Source: Scatophagus argus (taxonomy: Eukaryota; Chordata; Actinopteri; Scatophagidae). From it: DNA of 64,000 nucleotides. How positions within the stretch are numbered: position 1 is the first letter of the stretch; each line of letters opens with the position of its first letter. Under the pieces are notes generated by a model. It saw nothing but the letters and a program-made list of their open reading frames with translations. It was not told the origin of the DNA and made no database searches. Shown here in pieces: positions 41,301-54,429 of the stretch. Where the stretch lies: assembly GCF_020382885.2 (NCBI RefSeq), contig NC_058512.1, positions 8,954,802 through 9,018,801 of the forward strand, written 5' to 3'. The position numbers and the translations under genes are program-made.

Positions 41301-44300
41301 GAGCAAAGCTAACTGCTCCAAATGTTGTCTCTTATGTTGTCTCTTATGTTGCAGCACACGGTTACGTTTCACAGTATTTCATAAAGAGTAATATGAAAAG
41401 GTGTTGTTTTATTTCTTATGAATGGGTATGTGCACACTCTAAAACAGTATGCATATACTTTACGTAAAAATGCACAAACTGAAAAATAGTAACATAATTT
41501 GAATGCATAAAAGATGTAACACAAAAACACCCCATTACCTGTAATCGTTTTCGAAAGAACACAACAGAGCCAGGTGAGGATCGCTGGAGGAGTCTTGTCC
41601 CTGTGGGGCAGCTGAGGAATAGGGATGACAGACACTTCAGGGATGTCCACCACAGCATATATCTAATGGATAAACCTATTATGTGCAAATGGTTGTAGGG
41701 GAATATGCTTAAATATCTGGTTTTTATGTCAATGCTCAGAGTCAGGCTTTAAACATACCAGAGTATGACTCATAGGATGCGCCAGGGGAAGAGTTCAAGG
41801 TGCTGTCTATCCTTGCCAGAGGAGAAAGGCTCTGTTGCAGAGGGTGGATGGTTAAACAGTCTGTCAGCGAGTCCTGGGTCACACCAGTAGTGGATTTCAT
41901 CTAAGAGGCATTTAGAATATAAGCACAAACACTGGTCAACAGCGTTGCAGAGTTTTCTTTTAATCATTGTATTATAATACTAACAATGGTAGCAATATCT
42001 ACAGTATTTATTTAATAATTTATAGTTAAGCGTTTATATTTCACTTATGTGAAAGGTTTTCAGTTAGATATCACTAAAAACACTATTAGGACTTAGACAT
42101 CTGACTTATTGTTATGTTTTCTCTGTGTCACCTTGAGTAATTCTTGTTTTTAGATGTTAAAAAAGACCTGAACATGGACATAAAATTCTATTTTACATTG
42201 CATGTGGCTAAGAATTAATCCATGCCAAATTAAACAGACAAACATACTAAAATCAATTCAAAGGTACAGTACATGTGTAATTCTTAAGATATCAGTTGTG
42301 GTTGATTTAGCAACAAACATCTTACCACTACCACTCATTCCAAATGGTTTTTATCAGTCACGGTGGACAAAAAACGCCCTCAGAGCAGATGCTCTGTTTG
42401 GCTGTGGTGAAAATCTGAAGAAATTCCTTGAACTATACTTTAACCTGACCTAGAGCCAAGAGTACTTGGATAAGAGAGGTAGCTTATTAGTTAATACATT
42501 TAATGGCAATAGCAGAATAAATGCCAGCCATAAACAGTATCAAACAGTGGATCTGAACAGTCTTAAGGAAGCTATAAAACCTCTTTGCTAACAGCTAATG
42601 AGGGTTGAAATATATTATAAAAGATTTTGCAGCAGCTTTTGGTAAGAAATTTCATCCATTTCATCATCGCTCCATCTTGAAAATCATCAGCCAAATCACA
42701 GTTATATTAAACATTTATTTGAAGAAGTGCATGTGGGAGACTTTGTAAAATGTCACTTTTTTTTTTTTTAGTAACTACCCACCTTCGTTGACTGTATCTA
42801 TGGTGACATCACCCTTAGTAAGCTAAAGAGCACAAATCTGTCAGACATGCAAAGATCTTGTTGGCAACACTGCAATGCCATAATGGGAAACTTTGTAATG
42901 GACTCGCCCTAAGTGGAAAATTGAGGAGGTGAAAACTGGTCACACATCTGACAAACACCATAATTTATGTGTCCTAACTCCTAACTGTTTCTGTAAGTGG
43001 ATGCATAAACTGAAAAGCATGCTTGCTGGATATTTTCATCCAACTCCATAAACTCCAAGATGTAAGTTTATGTAAATGTCTCTTCTTTTTCTGTGGCTGT
43101 TTAAATTGCAGAGCTTAACAGAGTGGGATGAGAGCACATCACAGAGAATATACACATAATACCGTCAGTTAAAACAAATGAAAGCACAATGACACCTGTG
43201 AAAAGCGTTAATGTAGCTTTTCTTTTGTTCATTGTTGTTAAGGAAGCAATGCTGCCTACTTGCAATGATCACTGATGAAATTTGGTCAAGGTGGAAATTT
43301 ACTGATGACCACAAAACCTGGACCCAGCTTACATATTTCACAAATCCATTGTTTTTTAAAATCAGTCAACACTTTACATGTTTATTGAGTTGTGTACTCG
43401 ATTTATGAGTCAAGTATATTCTCAAGAACAATAACATTTGCAGTCAAAGAGGAAAAAACTGTAAAAAAATGTAATTTGCGCTGGAGCATGCCTTGTAGTA
43501 TGTACCTTCTTCCGCAACTGTCGTTCTTTAGTAGAGTGGGATTTCACGTGTTTCCTCAAGGAGCTGGGATCAGTATAACGCTTTGCACAACCGGGCACCT
43601 GGCACGTGTATGGCTTCTGGACAAAACACAGACATATAAAAACTTGTTGAACGCCACACAGAGGCAAAAAGGCACAAACACATATGCAAGCTTTGAATGT
43701 CATCCATAATTGTACGAGTCTGTGCGAGGCTGACTCACTGTTTCCAGGTGCGTGCGCTGGTGTTTAGCTCTGTCACTTGAATTGCTGAAGGCCTTGTGAC
43801 AACCTGGATGCTGACACAGGTAGGGTTTCTCCCCCGTGTGGCTACGCAGGTGGATCTTCAAATTTTCTAGCCGAGAGAATGCCTTCTTGCAGCCCTCAAA
43901 CTGTAACCGTATAAACAGTAAATGCAGTTAAATGGAATCAGGTACAACAGGCCTCTAGGGGTCTTTAATTTCAAGTCCTTTATTTTTTTGAGGCTTTGGC
44001 TCATCCAGTGAAATACTCAGTATAATCTCTACAAGCATCTGATGTTGCACACATACTTGGAGAGCTATGAGCTTATGAGCTGGAAGTCACTATGGACAAA
44101 GGTCTGCTGACCTCAGTGTGTGGGAGGGAATGGAAGAGGAAATGTAAAGTCCTAACTGCTCATAGTTACAGTAGTTTTATTCCTGTCAAGGCAAGCAGCT
44201 ATAAAACTGCAAAGCCCTGAGAGGGATAAACATTTGGAAGAGACAAGTGCATTTTAATTGTATGGCAAGTTTATATTATCTAGTCACAACTGGAACTCCT

Positions 44301-47300
44301 GGCTATTATTAGGGAACAGGCTTTGTTCTACTGACTCTACAGACTCTTACTTGCATGCTCTTACTCTAACCATGAGCCAATTCCTGCATTCAACTGCACT
44401 TGTTTAATGAATTTATACTTGTAATAGACGATAAACCTACATTTATACTTTTCAGCACACTTTTGGATTTTGGTTTTAAGACTCAATATTCCAGGAGAAA
44501 AGGAAATACAACCATAATACTGTCCAAATATTGGCATTAGAAAATAGTTTTCTCATAAATAAATGGTTATGACTCGTGAACTATTTTGAATGCAGTCGCG
44601 ATTCTGCTCCTTCCTGCTCTGAGGAGTTTATTATCAGGAAGTCATAATTAGTCTAAATGATACTTAACCAAATTTGCAAAAGCACAAACAATTTAGGTAG
44701 AAACATGTGGTCTGTTCTCACCCGTTTTCTTTTCTGTTTTGTATGTACTCCTGTTACAAAATAAGGAATTGCTGTCACAGTGATCTTAAAATAGTTTAGT
44801 CTCATCTCGAAAAAGGCAAACCCCTCCCCACCAGCCTCCCTGCAGCAGGATACTGCTTGTTAAGGGGATTGATTGCAATGCAAAACTTTAAAATAAAAGC
44901 ATAGTTCTTTTTTATTTTACTTGCCCACTGTTTCAAATATAGATTTTACTTTTTCATACTATAAATATTTTTTTAGGTAATTTATTTTTGATGGGTGTGT
45001 GTTGCACCAGCAGGGGTCAGTGTTTATACACACATCACTGTGTTGTCATTTGTGCTTTGAATCATCTTGCATCACCTTGACAGTGTCTGGTAGCTATGAA
45101 TTAAAAAAACAAAAAGTAAAAAGTGAGGTCAGTCATTCCCAGTAAACTAGTATTAATACCTTCATAGCAATATCCAAACCAAGAAAATAGCTGTTTTCTG
45201 CTGTATCATGTGACCACAGTGGCCTCACTGCTGAAATATGTGAATCATCAAAACTTTTCTTTCGCAAGGTCAGGACTTTACGCCCCCTCTTCTTGTTCGC
45301 AGGGGGTTTGGAATGTCTTTACGAAGCCTTAGAAAATACACAGAGCATGTCCAGTTTTGTTATTTTTCCTCTAAGACAAGATTCCTCGCATACTGATACC
45401 TCTCAGTCATCACCGCCAAACCAAAAATGATTTTTTTCTTCCCCTTAATAGTTCACTAATAACATTCCTCTGCACGCCACCTAGAAATACTTGCTCTCTT
45501 TCGCATCACGACACAGCTATTTTCTAACATCTATTCACCGACTACTATTACAAGCCCATCTACATCAACTCGAAAATAACGATTTTTCACATCACTTTTA
45601 GCTAAACTTTGTTTGCAGCAAAACTCTTGTCAAAATTCAATGTTATGATCAATTTTTGAATTTTAAAAGGGTGGTGGTTGTATGGGGAATTTTAACATTT
45701 TGTCAAAGCAAATAAACAACATTAACAACCGAATAAAAGAATCACAAAATGAGAAATGCTCCTCACGCCTCTTTCCACGTTCAATTACAGCTGACGTGCC
45801 TTAATATGTGGATGCACTTGCAAAGTGGACCAATCCTAAATATAGTTTAAAGAAAAGAATTAACAACAGACCCCTTTACAAGAAAAGAAGAAAAAAAAAA
45901 ACACAGCCCAGACAGAGATAAATAGTCTCTCAGAACCAAAGCGAACAGACAAGTGAGAACCAGCATAAAGCTAAAATACTGCCAAGACGCCAGGACTAGC
46001 CAGGGGTGGCTAACTGTGTAACTCTCCCTCTGTGTCTCATGAAGCTCTCATAAAGCACGGAGGGCTTTTCAGTTTGTCGCAAGGGACGTTTGGGCTGAAA
46101 AGAAAGCAGCATGGCTCCTCAGTGTAGATCAGTGTTACAGCCAGCTTCTGACAGCTCCTGGCAGGTACTCACGTCCTGGCTGAACAATGACAGCTGCAGT
46201 CTGTGCCAGCAGAGCCTGTCCAGTGCCCAGTCTTACTCTGAGGTCAATTCACTCTGGATTCTGCTCTTCCCTGTTTCACCAGCGATATTTCTACCCTCTT
46301 CGCTCTTTTTGTTTCACCTGTTTCCTTATACTGTTTATTTTTTTTAAGCTTCTCAGTCCCTGACTCCATTGGCTTGAAGATTCCCGGAGGGATGTTACAT
46401 GAGAAATAACGGCTTTCCCAGAAGTACTAGGAATGTGGGACAAAATGCTTCAGCGTGAAAACAAAATAAATTATATGATTATTCAAACATTTAAAACAAT
46501 ATATATATAACAAACTGTCAGTAACTGATATACCTGAGTTTTAGAGGACACAAAGAGAGACTTTTCATGAAATGGAAGAGGGGGTTGAAAGTTGTGCATC
46601 AGTACATTTTCATTTTGTTTACATTAAAACAAAATGCCTTGTTGACTAAGGAAGAATAACGACAGACGCCAAAAATGTATTCCAGGTCCTCCATTTCCTG
46701 CTGCCAAAACTAAACTTGGTTCCCTCCAAACAATTGTAAAGATGGCACTTACAATGCTGTCAAACCTGAACTCTCAACAAGCCTGCCTTCAGCGGCATTA
46801 GTAAGGCTTGAATTACAAGCTGCTCATGTACGGAAATTTAATGGATTAGCAAGAGACCAACGGTTCATTTTCACTATATGCAAATGCACAGATTGCTCAA
46901 AGCATGAATAATGCATACTGAGAGAAAGTGGATGAACTTTGCCAATAACTGATATTCACTGGGGCTAGTTGTTTTACAAAACACGAAGTATATTTTGAAT
47001 ACAGTGAAAATAACCAAAATCAAAAACAGAATTTATTCCATTATTAAAACTGAAATTAACTGACAGGATTTTAAAGTGATAGCAGAAAACAACTACAGTG
47101 TACAAGATAGAAATTCCAAAGAGCCAAGTCTCGACTACCTGAAGAGCAACTGGCAAAATGGTTTTCGTACAGAATGATATAAGGAAAAAATCACAACGAA
47201 CGTGCTAACTCATAGTCTGTTTTAAATACTTGTATGGGTGTTTCAAAATCTGCTTTTAAAATCTCATCTACTTAAATCCCAGTGACAAAAGCAAACAGAC

Positions 47301-50300
47301 TGTTGAGTCCAGGATATGCTAACAAACGTTCCATCAATATTAAATAGATTGTGAGATGACAGGTACAAGCCTGGGCCTGCCCTATACCGTGTAACGAGAG
47401 CTACCTCATTGTTCTGCACCCGACTCACGACTCATTCATCACGCATTGGTTTATTCACCTGCCAATCATTTCCTGAGAACACCTGAGTGCTACATCTTGG
47501 ACTATTGTATAATTTGAAAGGTGTGTTTTTTGAACAGAAATAGGCTTTCTCTATAATAAAGCACTTTTAACTATTCTAAGTGTTCTGCGATTTTCATAGC
47601 TCGCATTTCCTTGGTTTAATCGCAATTTTTCAATCTCAGAGGGAGTAGAAGCAATCACACATACATACTCGCGCTCTGATCTATGAAAAAGCTCCAATAA
47701 AGAGAGAAGCAGCCTGAACTCTCGACATAATGTTCAAACCTGACCTGAAGAAAATCCACACAGAATGAAAAGGTCTCATTAAAGCTCAGGAACAATAAGC
47801 ACTGGCTTTTTCTCTCTTTACTTAAAATTAGCCTGTTCTATAATTAATGTAGCACAAACACAAGTGCCACTTCATATCAGTTTTGTTTTTGGCGGTGGGT
47901 TGTGACCCTGAATGCTTTTTCATTATTGAATGATTACATGTAACACAGACCCATCAAACAATTGCAGCCCCATGGCAACAGAGAGTGCTTCAACTAATAA
48001 GTGAGCATTTTGGTACAAAAGGTCGACTGTAGGTATGCATGCTGTTAATAATTGACTTGATGAAACCAGCGATGTGAAGTATGTTTGGTCAGTCGTTTGT
48101 CAATTACTCATCAAAGCCTTAAGTATTTTCCCAGTGGGAGAGAGAAGACGACAAAGGAGAGTGAAGAGCGGTATACAACAATCCACCCATCATTTTCAGT
48201 CGCACTGGATGTCTATGTCAATCTGTCTGTCAGATGGTTGGTGGGTGCAACACTTTGGTCCAGACTGAAATATCTGTCTAACTATTAGATAGATATTGGT
48301 GCAGCACTTTGTTCAGATAGTCATACTGCCCAGGCAATGAATCCCACCCACTATTCCAGCACCATCAACAGGTTTACGTTTTGGGATGGACTGCCATGAA
48401 ATTTAGAATTCATGGTCGCCTCTGAATAAACTGTGATGTCTTTACTGAACCCCAGGCATTTCACCTAGATTTAAATTACTGATATCCTGTACTTGGGTTT
48501 ACAACCAAATACCTGCAAAGCTAAAGTCATTCCCACCAGCCTCAGTTGTACTTAGTGTTTGTTGCTAATTAGCAAACGTTGGCATACAAAATTACTTAAA
48601 TAAGATGCTGAACATGGTAAGCATTATACCTCCTGAACATCTGTATATTAGCATTTTCTTTGTGAGCATGTTAGCATACTGACAAAGGCATTTAGTTCAA
48701 AGCAATGCTGTACATCATTAAATTACACCATAACTAAAAGAGCTCTCATCCATCTTGGGCAAACAAAGCTATCAATGATCAGGCAAAAGGAAAATGCCAA
48801 CTCTTTGGCCACAGATGCAGACCTGTAGAGAGCCAGACTTTGGGGCATCACCTTCCCAGAATGATGGCCAAGTTTGTCAGACAGGCCCAGTAGCTACTAG
48901 AGAGCCATGGTACCATGCCAGATCTAAAGTGCTAGGCATCCTTTGTGCTGATTTAATAACTACATAATTGAGTTAACTCCCATGTCAATTATCACAGAGC
49001 TCCACTAATTACCCCATGGCTACAGCTAAGAGATGATAGGCAATATTTTTTTATCTAAACCTTGGCCATAAACACAGAGCGCATGAAGGCATTTGCCCTA
49101 AAAAAAAAGCTTTTTTTTCTGCAGCCTGAGACTTGAAAGCCTTTAAATAGACACTGTGGCATTGAATAGACCGCTGAGTATTGAACTAAGTGAGCCCCTG
49201 ACATTCATCATGTTCTTGCTTTCACTGCATTAACTCAGCTTTCTCACAAAAATATTCATCTGACTCAGATTGGGCTGTGCTATCCATGCTGCTAGTAGAG
49301 ACAGCATAAAGAATCTTTGAAGAAAAAGAGAAGAAGAAACATAAAGCGTGAAAATAAAATATAAACTTCAGTTGCATGAGAAAGGACATGTTTGTGATCT
49401 ACATGGTGTACCGTGCACTTGTTGGGTTTCTCTCCTGAATGGACCCTCATGTGGATAAGAAGCTTGTATCGGGCATTAAAGGGCTTGAAGTTGCGTGGAC
49501 AGCCCACCCAGTAGCATGTGAAATCCTCAGCCTTCCGCTGGTCCACATGTAGCTTTTCTATGTGCCTTACCAGTTCCTCCTTTTGCTCATACACTGCACT
49601 GCAGTTCAACCACATGCAGCAGTGGGTCCCATAGTCCTCCAGTTCTCCTTCTTCCTCCTCCAACATTGGGACTTGGGGTAAAAAGCTAACCCCATGCCTG
49701 GGAGGAACCACAGGAGCCTGTGCAAGAGGGTCCTGAGAGAGGGGCTTTATTTTGCTGTGACGTCTAGTGAGATGGATGTGCTGGTGTGAATGGTAGGGTG
49801 GTGGAGGCCCCTGTGGAGTAGCAGCTTCTTGGATAGTAGTCAACAGGGCTGGCTGTAAGTGTAGATGTGGCAGCAGGTTGTTGGTGGTTTCGCTGCAGCT
49901 CTCTGATGTTTTCTCCACTGCCCCTCCTTCGTCTGGGAGGCACTGCTGCTCCACCACCATGTTAGCCATCTGGCTCTCTAGACCTCCTCCCTCTTCGAGC
50001 ATCTGTATACGGCTACACTCTGTCAGAGGGGCCAGAGCCTGAGAAGAGCCTGGCATGCTGTATGGATGGACCTGGGGGATGCAGCAGCCTCTCACACCCA
50101 GGAAGTGGCCTAAACTTTCAGACTGGACGGGTGAGAGTGTGGGGTGGGAGGATGGAGAGCTGCGGGAACCGTTGATATAAGCCACAAGCGAGGTAGGTGA
50201 GGTGCGTATGATGGAGTTGAAATCAGTACCAATGACATCTGACAACGGAGACATGGAGAGAGCTCTCTTCTTAGCCCGAGACTGCCTGGGGCTTCCAGCG

Positions 50301-51674
50301 TCACCTGCAAAAAGGTACGAGGGCAGGGAGGCAGAAGTGCTCGTGCCACCTGATACGGTCGTGCCGGACATGGCTGTGCTAGGGGAAAGGCTGAGCTGCA
50401 CACCTCCCTCACTGGCCTGGGTGGTGCTCTGTGGTAGACCCAGTGGAGGAAGCACACGGTAGCCATATGTCCAGTCATGTCTGCCACTAAACATTGACTG
50501 TGTTTCAAACAGACTTAGGGTAGTGGATGCCAGCGATTCTCTGGACGGTAAGGATCTGAAACAGATTGTTGTTACTGACTTTAGTGTCACTCTTAAGGTT
50601 TAGTGAGCTTATCATCACATGCTGTTATTAATACTGCCCACCTGGTATCAGTGTGGGGAATCTGCACACTATGTGGATGTGATGGAGGATGTGGTGCTGC
50701 AAGCCCTGCAGTATACTGTTGGCCTCTGACAACAGTCATGGGACAACTGCTCACTATGAGGTTATGAGCAGCTGGCTGACCAAACACTTCCATGGTAGGC
50801 CCAGACACAGAGCAACCTGCCGGACACAAGCCCAAAGTTCAATAAAGAGAATATCCATGTGGGAGATCATTTATTAAAATAAAGGTTACAGAAGAACAGC
50901 TTTTATCCACGTTTAATAAATCCCCACAGATCAAATGAAAAAAGTGTTAACATCGTTTTACAAAGCAATCAAGAAATCAAACTCAAATGCATCACATTTA
51001 GTCTGCTTTAACCAAGGTTTATACAGTTAATTGTGGAATTTCCCTCACCAACATGAGAGCCAGAGACACTTTCTGCTCTGTTAATCACTAATGAGCTTTT
51101 TACCTCCTTCCATTTTCCTCTGTAGAAAATTTAGGGAGAAGTTTTATGCTTGGTTAATTATCAATAACAGACACAGTTTGTTTTGAGCTGAGGTTTAGAT
51201 CCTGAATTCTGCAGTACTAAAACACTGTTCTGGAGGCTCTAAAACTTACACAGATTCCCGCACATGCACCCTCTTTTGATATTTTTAACTTCTGGTTTTA
51301 CCTTTGAAGCTGTTGTTAGCGGAACAGAGTCCTGTCTGTGTGGTAGATGTCACTGTTTTGGTTGGAGTGTGATGAGCAGGCACTTGCTGGTGTAGAGATT
51401 GAGTCGGCATGTTTAGATGTTTCCCATTGGTCAACACCTGTCTGCGGAGACTGAGTGTTGGTAGGACAACATGGCTTCTGTCTTGTTTCCCAGAGGCTAA
51501 TGAATTGGTGGGCCTTCTTCTCACTTTCTCCACGCCCGAGGAGGGACTCAGATTGGGCCGTTGTGGAGAAGACACGGGTATCCTGATGGACTGGGGCTGG
51601 TGTCCTCTGATCATGCTCAGTGATGGGGACACGTTGCACGGAGACACCAGGAGCTGACAACCTTTTCCACTCAT
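38164..51674 (-). CDS. glis3: GLIS3 Kruppel-like zinc-finger transcription factor
   Basis: Activator/repressor needed for pancreatic beta-cell, thyroid and kidney development. Ten coding exons in transcript order: 51674-51302, 50816-50642, 50555-49412, 43900-43739, 43616-43506, 41900-41759, 41611-41539, 39241-39084, 38630-38457, 38285-38164. All phases agree; 877 aa (human long form 930). The start MSGKGC parallels human MNGRSC. Human-like blocks: [41 protein letters not shown]. Five GLI-type C2H2 fingers span about 494-648 (CCMWLNC...; [32 protein letters not shown]) and cross three exons. Then DSLTDCLT, as in GLIS3, and the C-terminal VSSIYTEG (human LSSVYTEG), which rules out GLIS1. The open frame extends upstream of this ATG to an in-frame ATG at 51773, but no acceptor supports using it. 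The last intron carries a (TG)n tract beside its acceptor. Confidence 0.95.
38294..38362 (+). repeat. (CA)n microsatellite beside the last glis3 acceptor
   Basis: A perfect (CA)21 run at 38321-38362 continues as an imperfect CA/CG tract to 38294. In the glis3 transcript this is (UG)n ending a few bases before the 3' splice site (AG at 38287-38286), where a polypyrimidine tract is expected. Confidence 0.95.
45007..45022 (+). promoter_or_regulatory. CTCF-like motif in glis3 intron
   Basis: CCAGCAGGGGTCAGTG resembles the CTCF core CCASYAGRKGGC. Motif match only. Confidence 0.3.
48236..48735 (+). mobile_element. Percomorph interspersed repeat (AACATGGTAA/GTTAGCAT type)
   Basis: Diverged copy of a repeat abundant in spiny-rayed fish. 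Marker strings: TCCAGACTGAAATATCT, GGACTGCCATGAAATTT, CATGGTCGCCTCTGAA, AACATGGTAAGCATTATACC and GTGAGCATGTTAGCATACTG. Recognition is from memory of the family; termini were not resolved. Confidence 0.7.
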
Positions 51675-52301
51675 GGCTGAAGCTGATTTATTAGAAGCTC
51701 TGAGCTCATGAGGAAGTTGATTCAAGTAGTTGCTGTTTGTAAAATCTGCTTTACACAGGATACGATAATCCACTGCTCATACCTTGGGCCTGATTCAAAA
51801 ACAGCAAACATAAAACATGCAGCACCTCCAAAAAAGGATAAATTAAAAGACGGAATAAGACAGCAAATGTAATATTTAACCAGCAATGAAGTCATTGTAC
51901 TTTGAACCTAAAATCTGAAGAAAATCACTCAACCAAACAATTAAACTACACACGTTTAAATCAAATTATAAATGGGTTCATAAAAATATAATGAAAAACA
52001 AACAAAACAAGTAAATATTAGTCAACATAAAGACTACCACCATAAAAATAATCGATTTCATTTAAATATCAACATGATGACTGAGAGTTAAAAGCGATCA
52101 GCAGGATCATAAACATACTGATACCACTTTTAAAGTATTATTTAAAAAAAAAGTGTGTTCACTATAATCCATGTCCGACATCTGTTCATCTTAATTTACT
52201 CTAAACTTAAATTTAAAAAGTATCCTCAAACAGCAACAAATATGACCTTCACAGTAAAGTTTTTCATCACACCGCATACTGACGATGGCGAGTTCGCTCA
52301 C

Positions 52302-52740
52302 CTGTTGGTGTTGCTGTTGTTGTTGTTGTCGCAAACAAAGTGACATGTCAGGATGAATGGCTCCTTCAGTCCGCCGAGCTGCGAGTGTAATCCGGCTAAC
52401 AATCAACTCTGTCTAAGAGTTTGCGCCGGGTGCGCGCTGAGTAGAGAAGTCAAGGCTCTGAGGAATCTCCCAGTTTGAACCGCAGCGTCCCGCCTCACTC
52501 CTCCGTTTCCAGGAACTTCTTTTCTTTCACCGGTTACTCGTTTTGTCCTTGACATAACTTCGGTTCTCGCGAACGACGTCATTTCAAACTGAGTGAACCT
52601 TAACAGCGTGAGATCATGAGAAAAGTTTACCTGCAGTTCTCCTGTAGCCGACTGCTCATGCGTTGGCGCGCGCGCACGTGCGCGGATAAGAGACTTCAGG
52701 TGAACGCGTGCCCCGTCACGCAACCGTGAAGACATGGCTT
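52302..52740 (-). promoter_or_regulatory. glis3: glis3 5' untranslated exon and CpG-rich promoter
   Basis: CpG density peaks at 52400-52700 (including a GCGCGCGCACGTGCGCGG stretch near 52667). A strong minus-strand donor, CACCAACAG|GTGAGCG, ends an exon at 52302. A short open frame beginning at 52406 runs to that donor and encodes a Gln-rich end. It would be an upstream frame, since plausible downstream acceptors put it out of phase with glis3. Confidence 0.55.
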
Positions 52741-53328
52741 CCTTTCTCTGTTGCATGTTAATACACTAATTGTATTTTTGAAGTATTATTTATTAGCTGG
52801 GGGAAACATTACGCTTGTCTTCTTGCTTGTTTGAAATAGCTCTACATTTTTTAAAGTTCTCACTCATGCGGTGATTTAATAATAATAATAAATATAAAAT
52901 ACTTCCGAGGAGGCAAGGTGAAAGAGCTTTTTGGTATAAAATGTCAGATGGTAACGTTGCTAACCTCTGCAGTGGCACAGATCTCGTCGCATTGAAAGGG
53001 AATGAATGAGTATGAGCCTTCCACAGTGTCCTGTAGCTTTCTTTGATTCAGTGTATTGATGTGATTTTCTTCTTAATAAACAGCAAGAAACCTTTCAAAT
53101 GCTGTTCTGAAAAAAAGGAGAAAAACTCTATTAAAATGAGCTTAAAACGCAATTACTTCAGTGTATAACATACTGGACCAAATTCAACATGTCAGACATT
53201 CTTTAATTTGTCTTTTGCACAGGATAATACTCTGCGGCACACATTCTTTGTGCCACTGAGCATTACTACCAATTCATGATTTGAGCCTTGCACAAATCTG
53301 CTACCTGTTCTGTTCCCCGCTAACACTT

Positions 53329-53355
53329 TCCTCCTCCTCCTCCTCCTCCTCCTCC
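53329..53355 (+). repeat. (TCC)n trinucleotide repeat
   Basis: About nine TCC units upstream of the glis3 promoter. Confidence 0.9.
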
Positions 53356-53441
53356 CCAAACACTCCACCTCAGCTCAGACCCCATTGTTCGGCACTTTTC
53401 TCCTGGCTGCTGGAGTGTTTGCTCTGTAGATCCTGCTCCAG

Positions 53442-53455
53442 GTTGCCATGGAAAC
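53442..53455. promoter_or_regulatory. RFX X-box upstream of glis3
   Basis: GTTGCCATGGAAAC differs from the palindromic X-box GTTGCCATGGCAAC at one base, and keeps a perfect left half (GTTGCC). It is about 0.8-1.1 kb upstream of the likely glis3 transcription start, next door to rfx3. Confidence 0.5.
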
Positions 53456-54195
53456 CAGCATGTTTACGGGAGGCGGGATGCTTGCTGTTCTTTGGGAACA
53501 TACATGGAAGAGGGTCTCTGCTTCACAATCTATAATAATGATGAACTTACGTGCTCGTTTACAGCTGAATTGACTCGTGTGTCTTGAGTGCAGGGAGACT
53601 CACTGGATTCTGATGTGGATTGTACTGGGTGTATTGTCCCTGCATAAGGTTTACTTATTGGACTTTATTGGTTTGGGGGGCTTTTTACTGTATTATTAAA
53701 AATGGGAGCTCAATGAGGATGCTCTGCCTGTCTCTGTTATCTACCAATGATACCTGTAAGATTTTTCTCAATTAAAACCTTTAGGCTACTGCTTTATAAT
53801 CACTGATTACAAATCAGCCTATTGTCTTCATCTGATGATTGCGATTAATAGACCACAAAATTTGTTTTGATCTAATGAGCACCAGGAACATTCTGCCACA
53901 GCAATATTTTCATGATTTAAATCAGCTAATATAATATCAGAGAGAAATGTGTCATGATTTATGAGATGTATGTACTATTAATAGGCTAATTCTGAATATA
54001 TTTTAATTACCACAGCATGATTTACCAAACAAAACCAGAATACATGTTTGGACAGAACGCAGTTTCCATGGTAAATTACAATTGTTCATGATGTGAATTA
54101 TCTAAACTGAAGATCTCTCTGTTTTTGTATCCATCCTTTTGATACACAAAACAAGACTTTGTGGTGGTATCGATATTTGAATATAAAGTAGTAGT

Positions 54196-54429
54196 GACCT
54201 CTGGTGGGGTAACATTAAATCACTCCCAGCCTGTGAGAGTGAGTCTGTGGGCTGACGTTCATGAAGTGTTTTCAGTTTCATTTGATCACAGTATTACTTT
54301 TATATAACTGATTTGTTATCTTTAAAAACATTTCATTAATGCCTATTAAAACTCCAGTGATACACTTTAGACTTTAATATATCCATCTGATTTTGTGTGA
54401 AGTGTTCCTTCTTTTGCCAGCAGGGGATA
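54196..54429. promoter_or_regulatory. Divergent pair of CTCF-like motifs
   Basis: GACCTCTGGTGG at 54196-54207 (minus-strand CCACCAGAGGTC) and CCAGCAGGGGATA at 54417-54429 on the plus strand. The two point away from each other, about 1.6 kb upstream of the glis3 CpG region. Motif match only. Confidence 0.25.

Larger units (their letters stand above)
43901..49411 (-). other. glis3: glis3 intron between fingers 2 and 3
   Basis: 5.5-kb intron. It contains a percomorph repeat (about 48236-48735), a CTCF-like motif (45007-45022) and an A/T palindrome (AAAAAAAAGCTTTTTTTT, 49101-49118). No additional exon with the right phase was seen. Confidence 0.6.

Noticed and set aside
46111..46347. 78-codon open frame in a glis3 intron
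   Set aside because: No recognisable domain, antisense to glis3, ends in a hydrophobic low-complexity stretch and lacks splice or promoter support.
48074..48288. Overlapping open frames near 48.1 kb
   Set aside because: The right part falls in the percomorph repeat at 48236-48735 and the frames have no family features.
49292..50590. A single 432-codon open frame on the minus strand starting MTLKSV
   Set aside because: Its first codons are intronic: an acceptor CTGTTTCAG precedes 50555 and the upstream exon joins in phase to give [12 protein letters not shown], as in human GLIS3. Its last codons run past the donor at 49412. It is one exon of glis3.
38164..51674. Assignment of the zinc-finger gene as glis1
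   Set aside because: [12 protein letters not shown], the [13 protein letters not shown] block, DSLTDCLT and the C-terminal YTEG all fit GLIS3, and linkage with rfx3 agrees.
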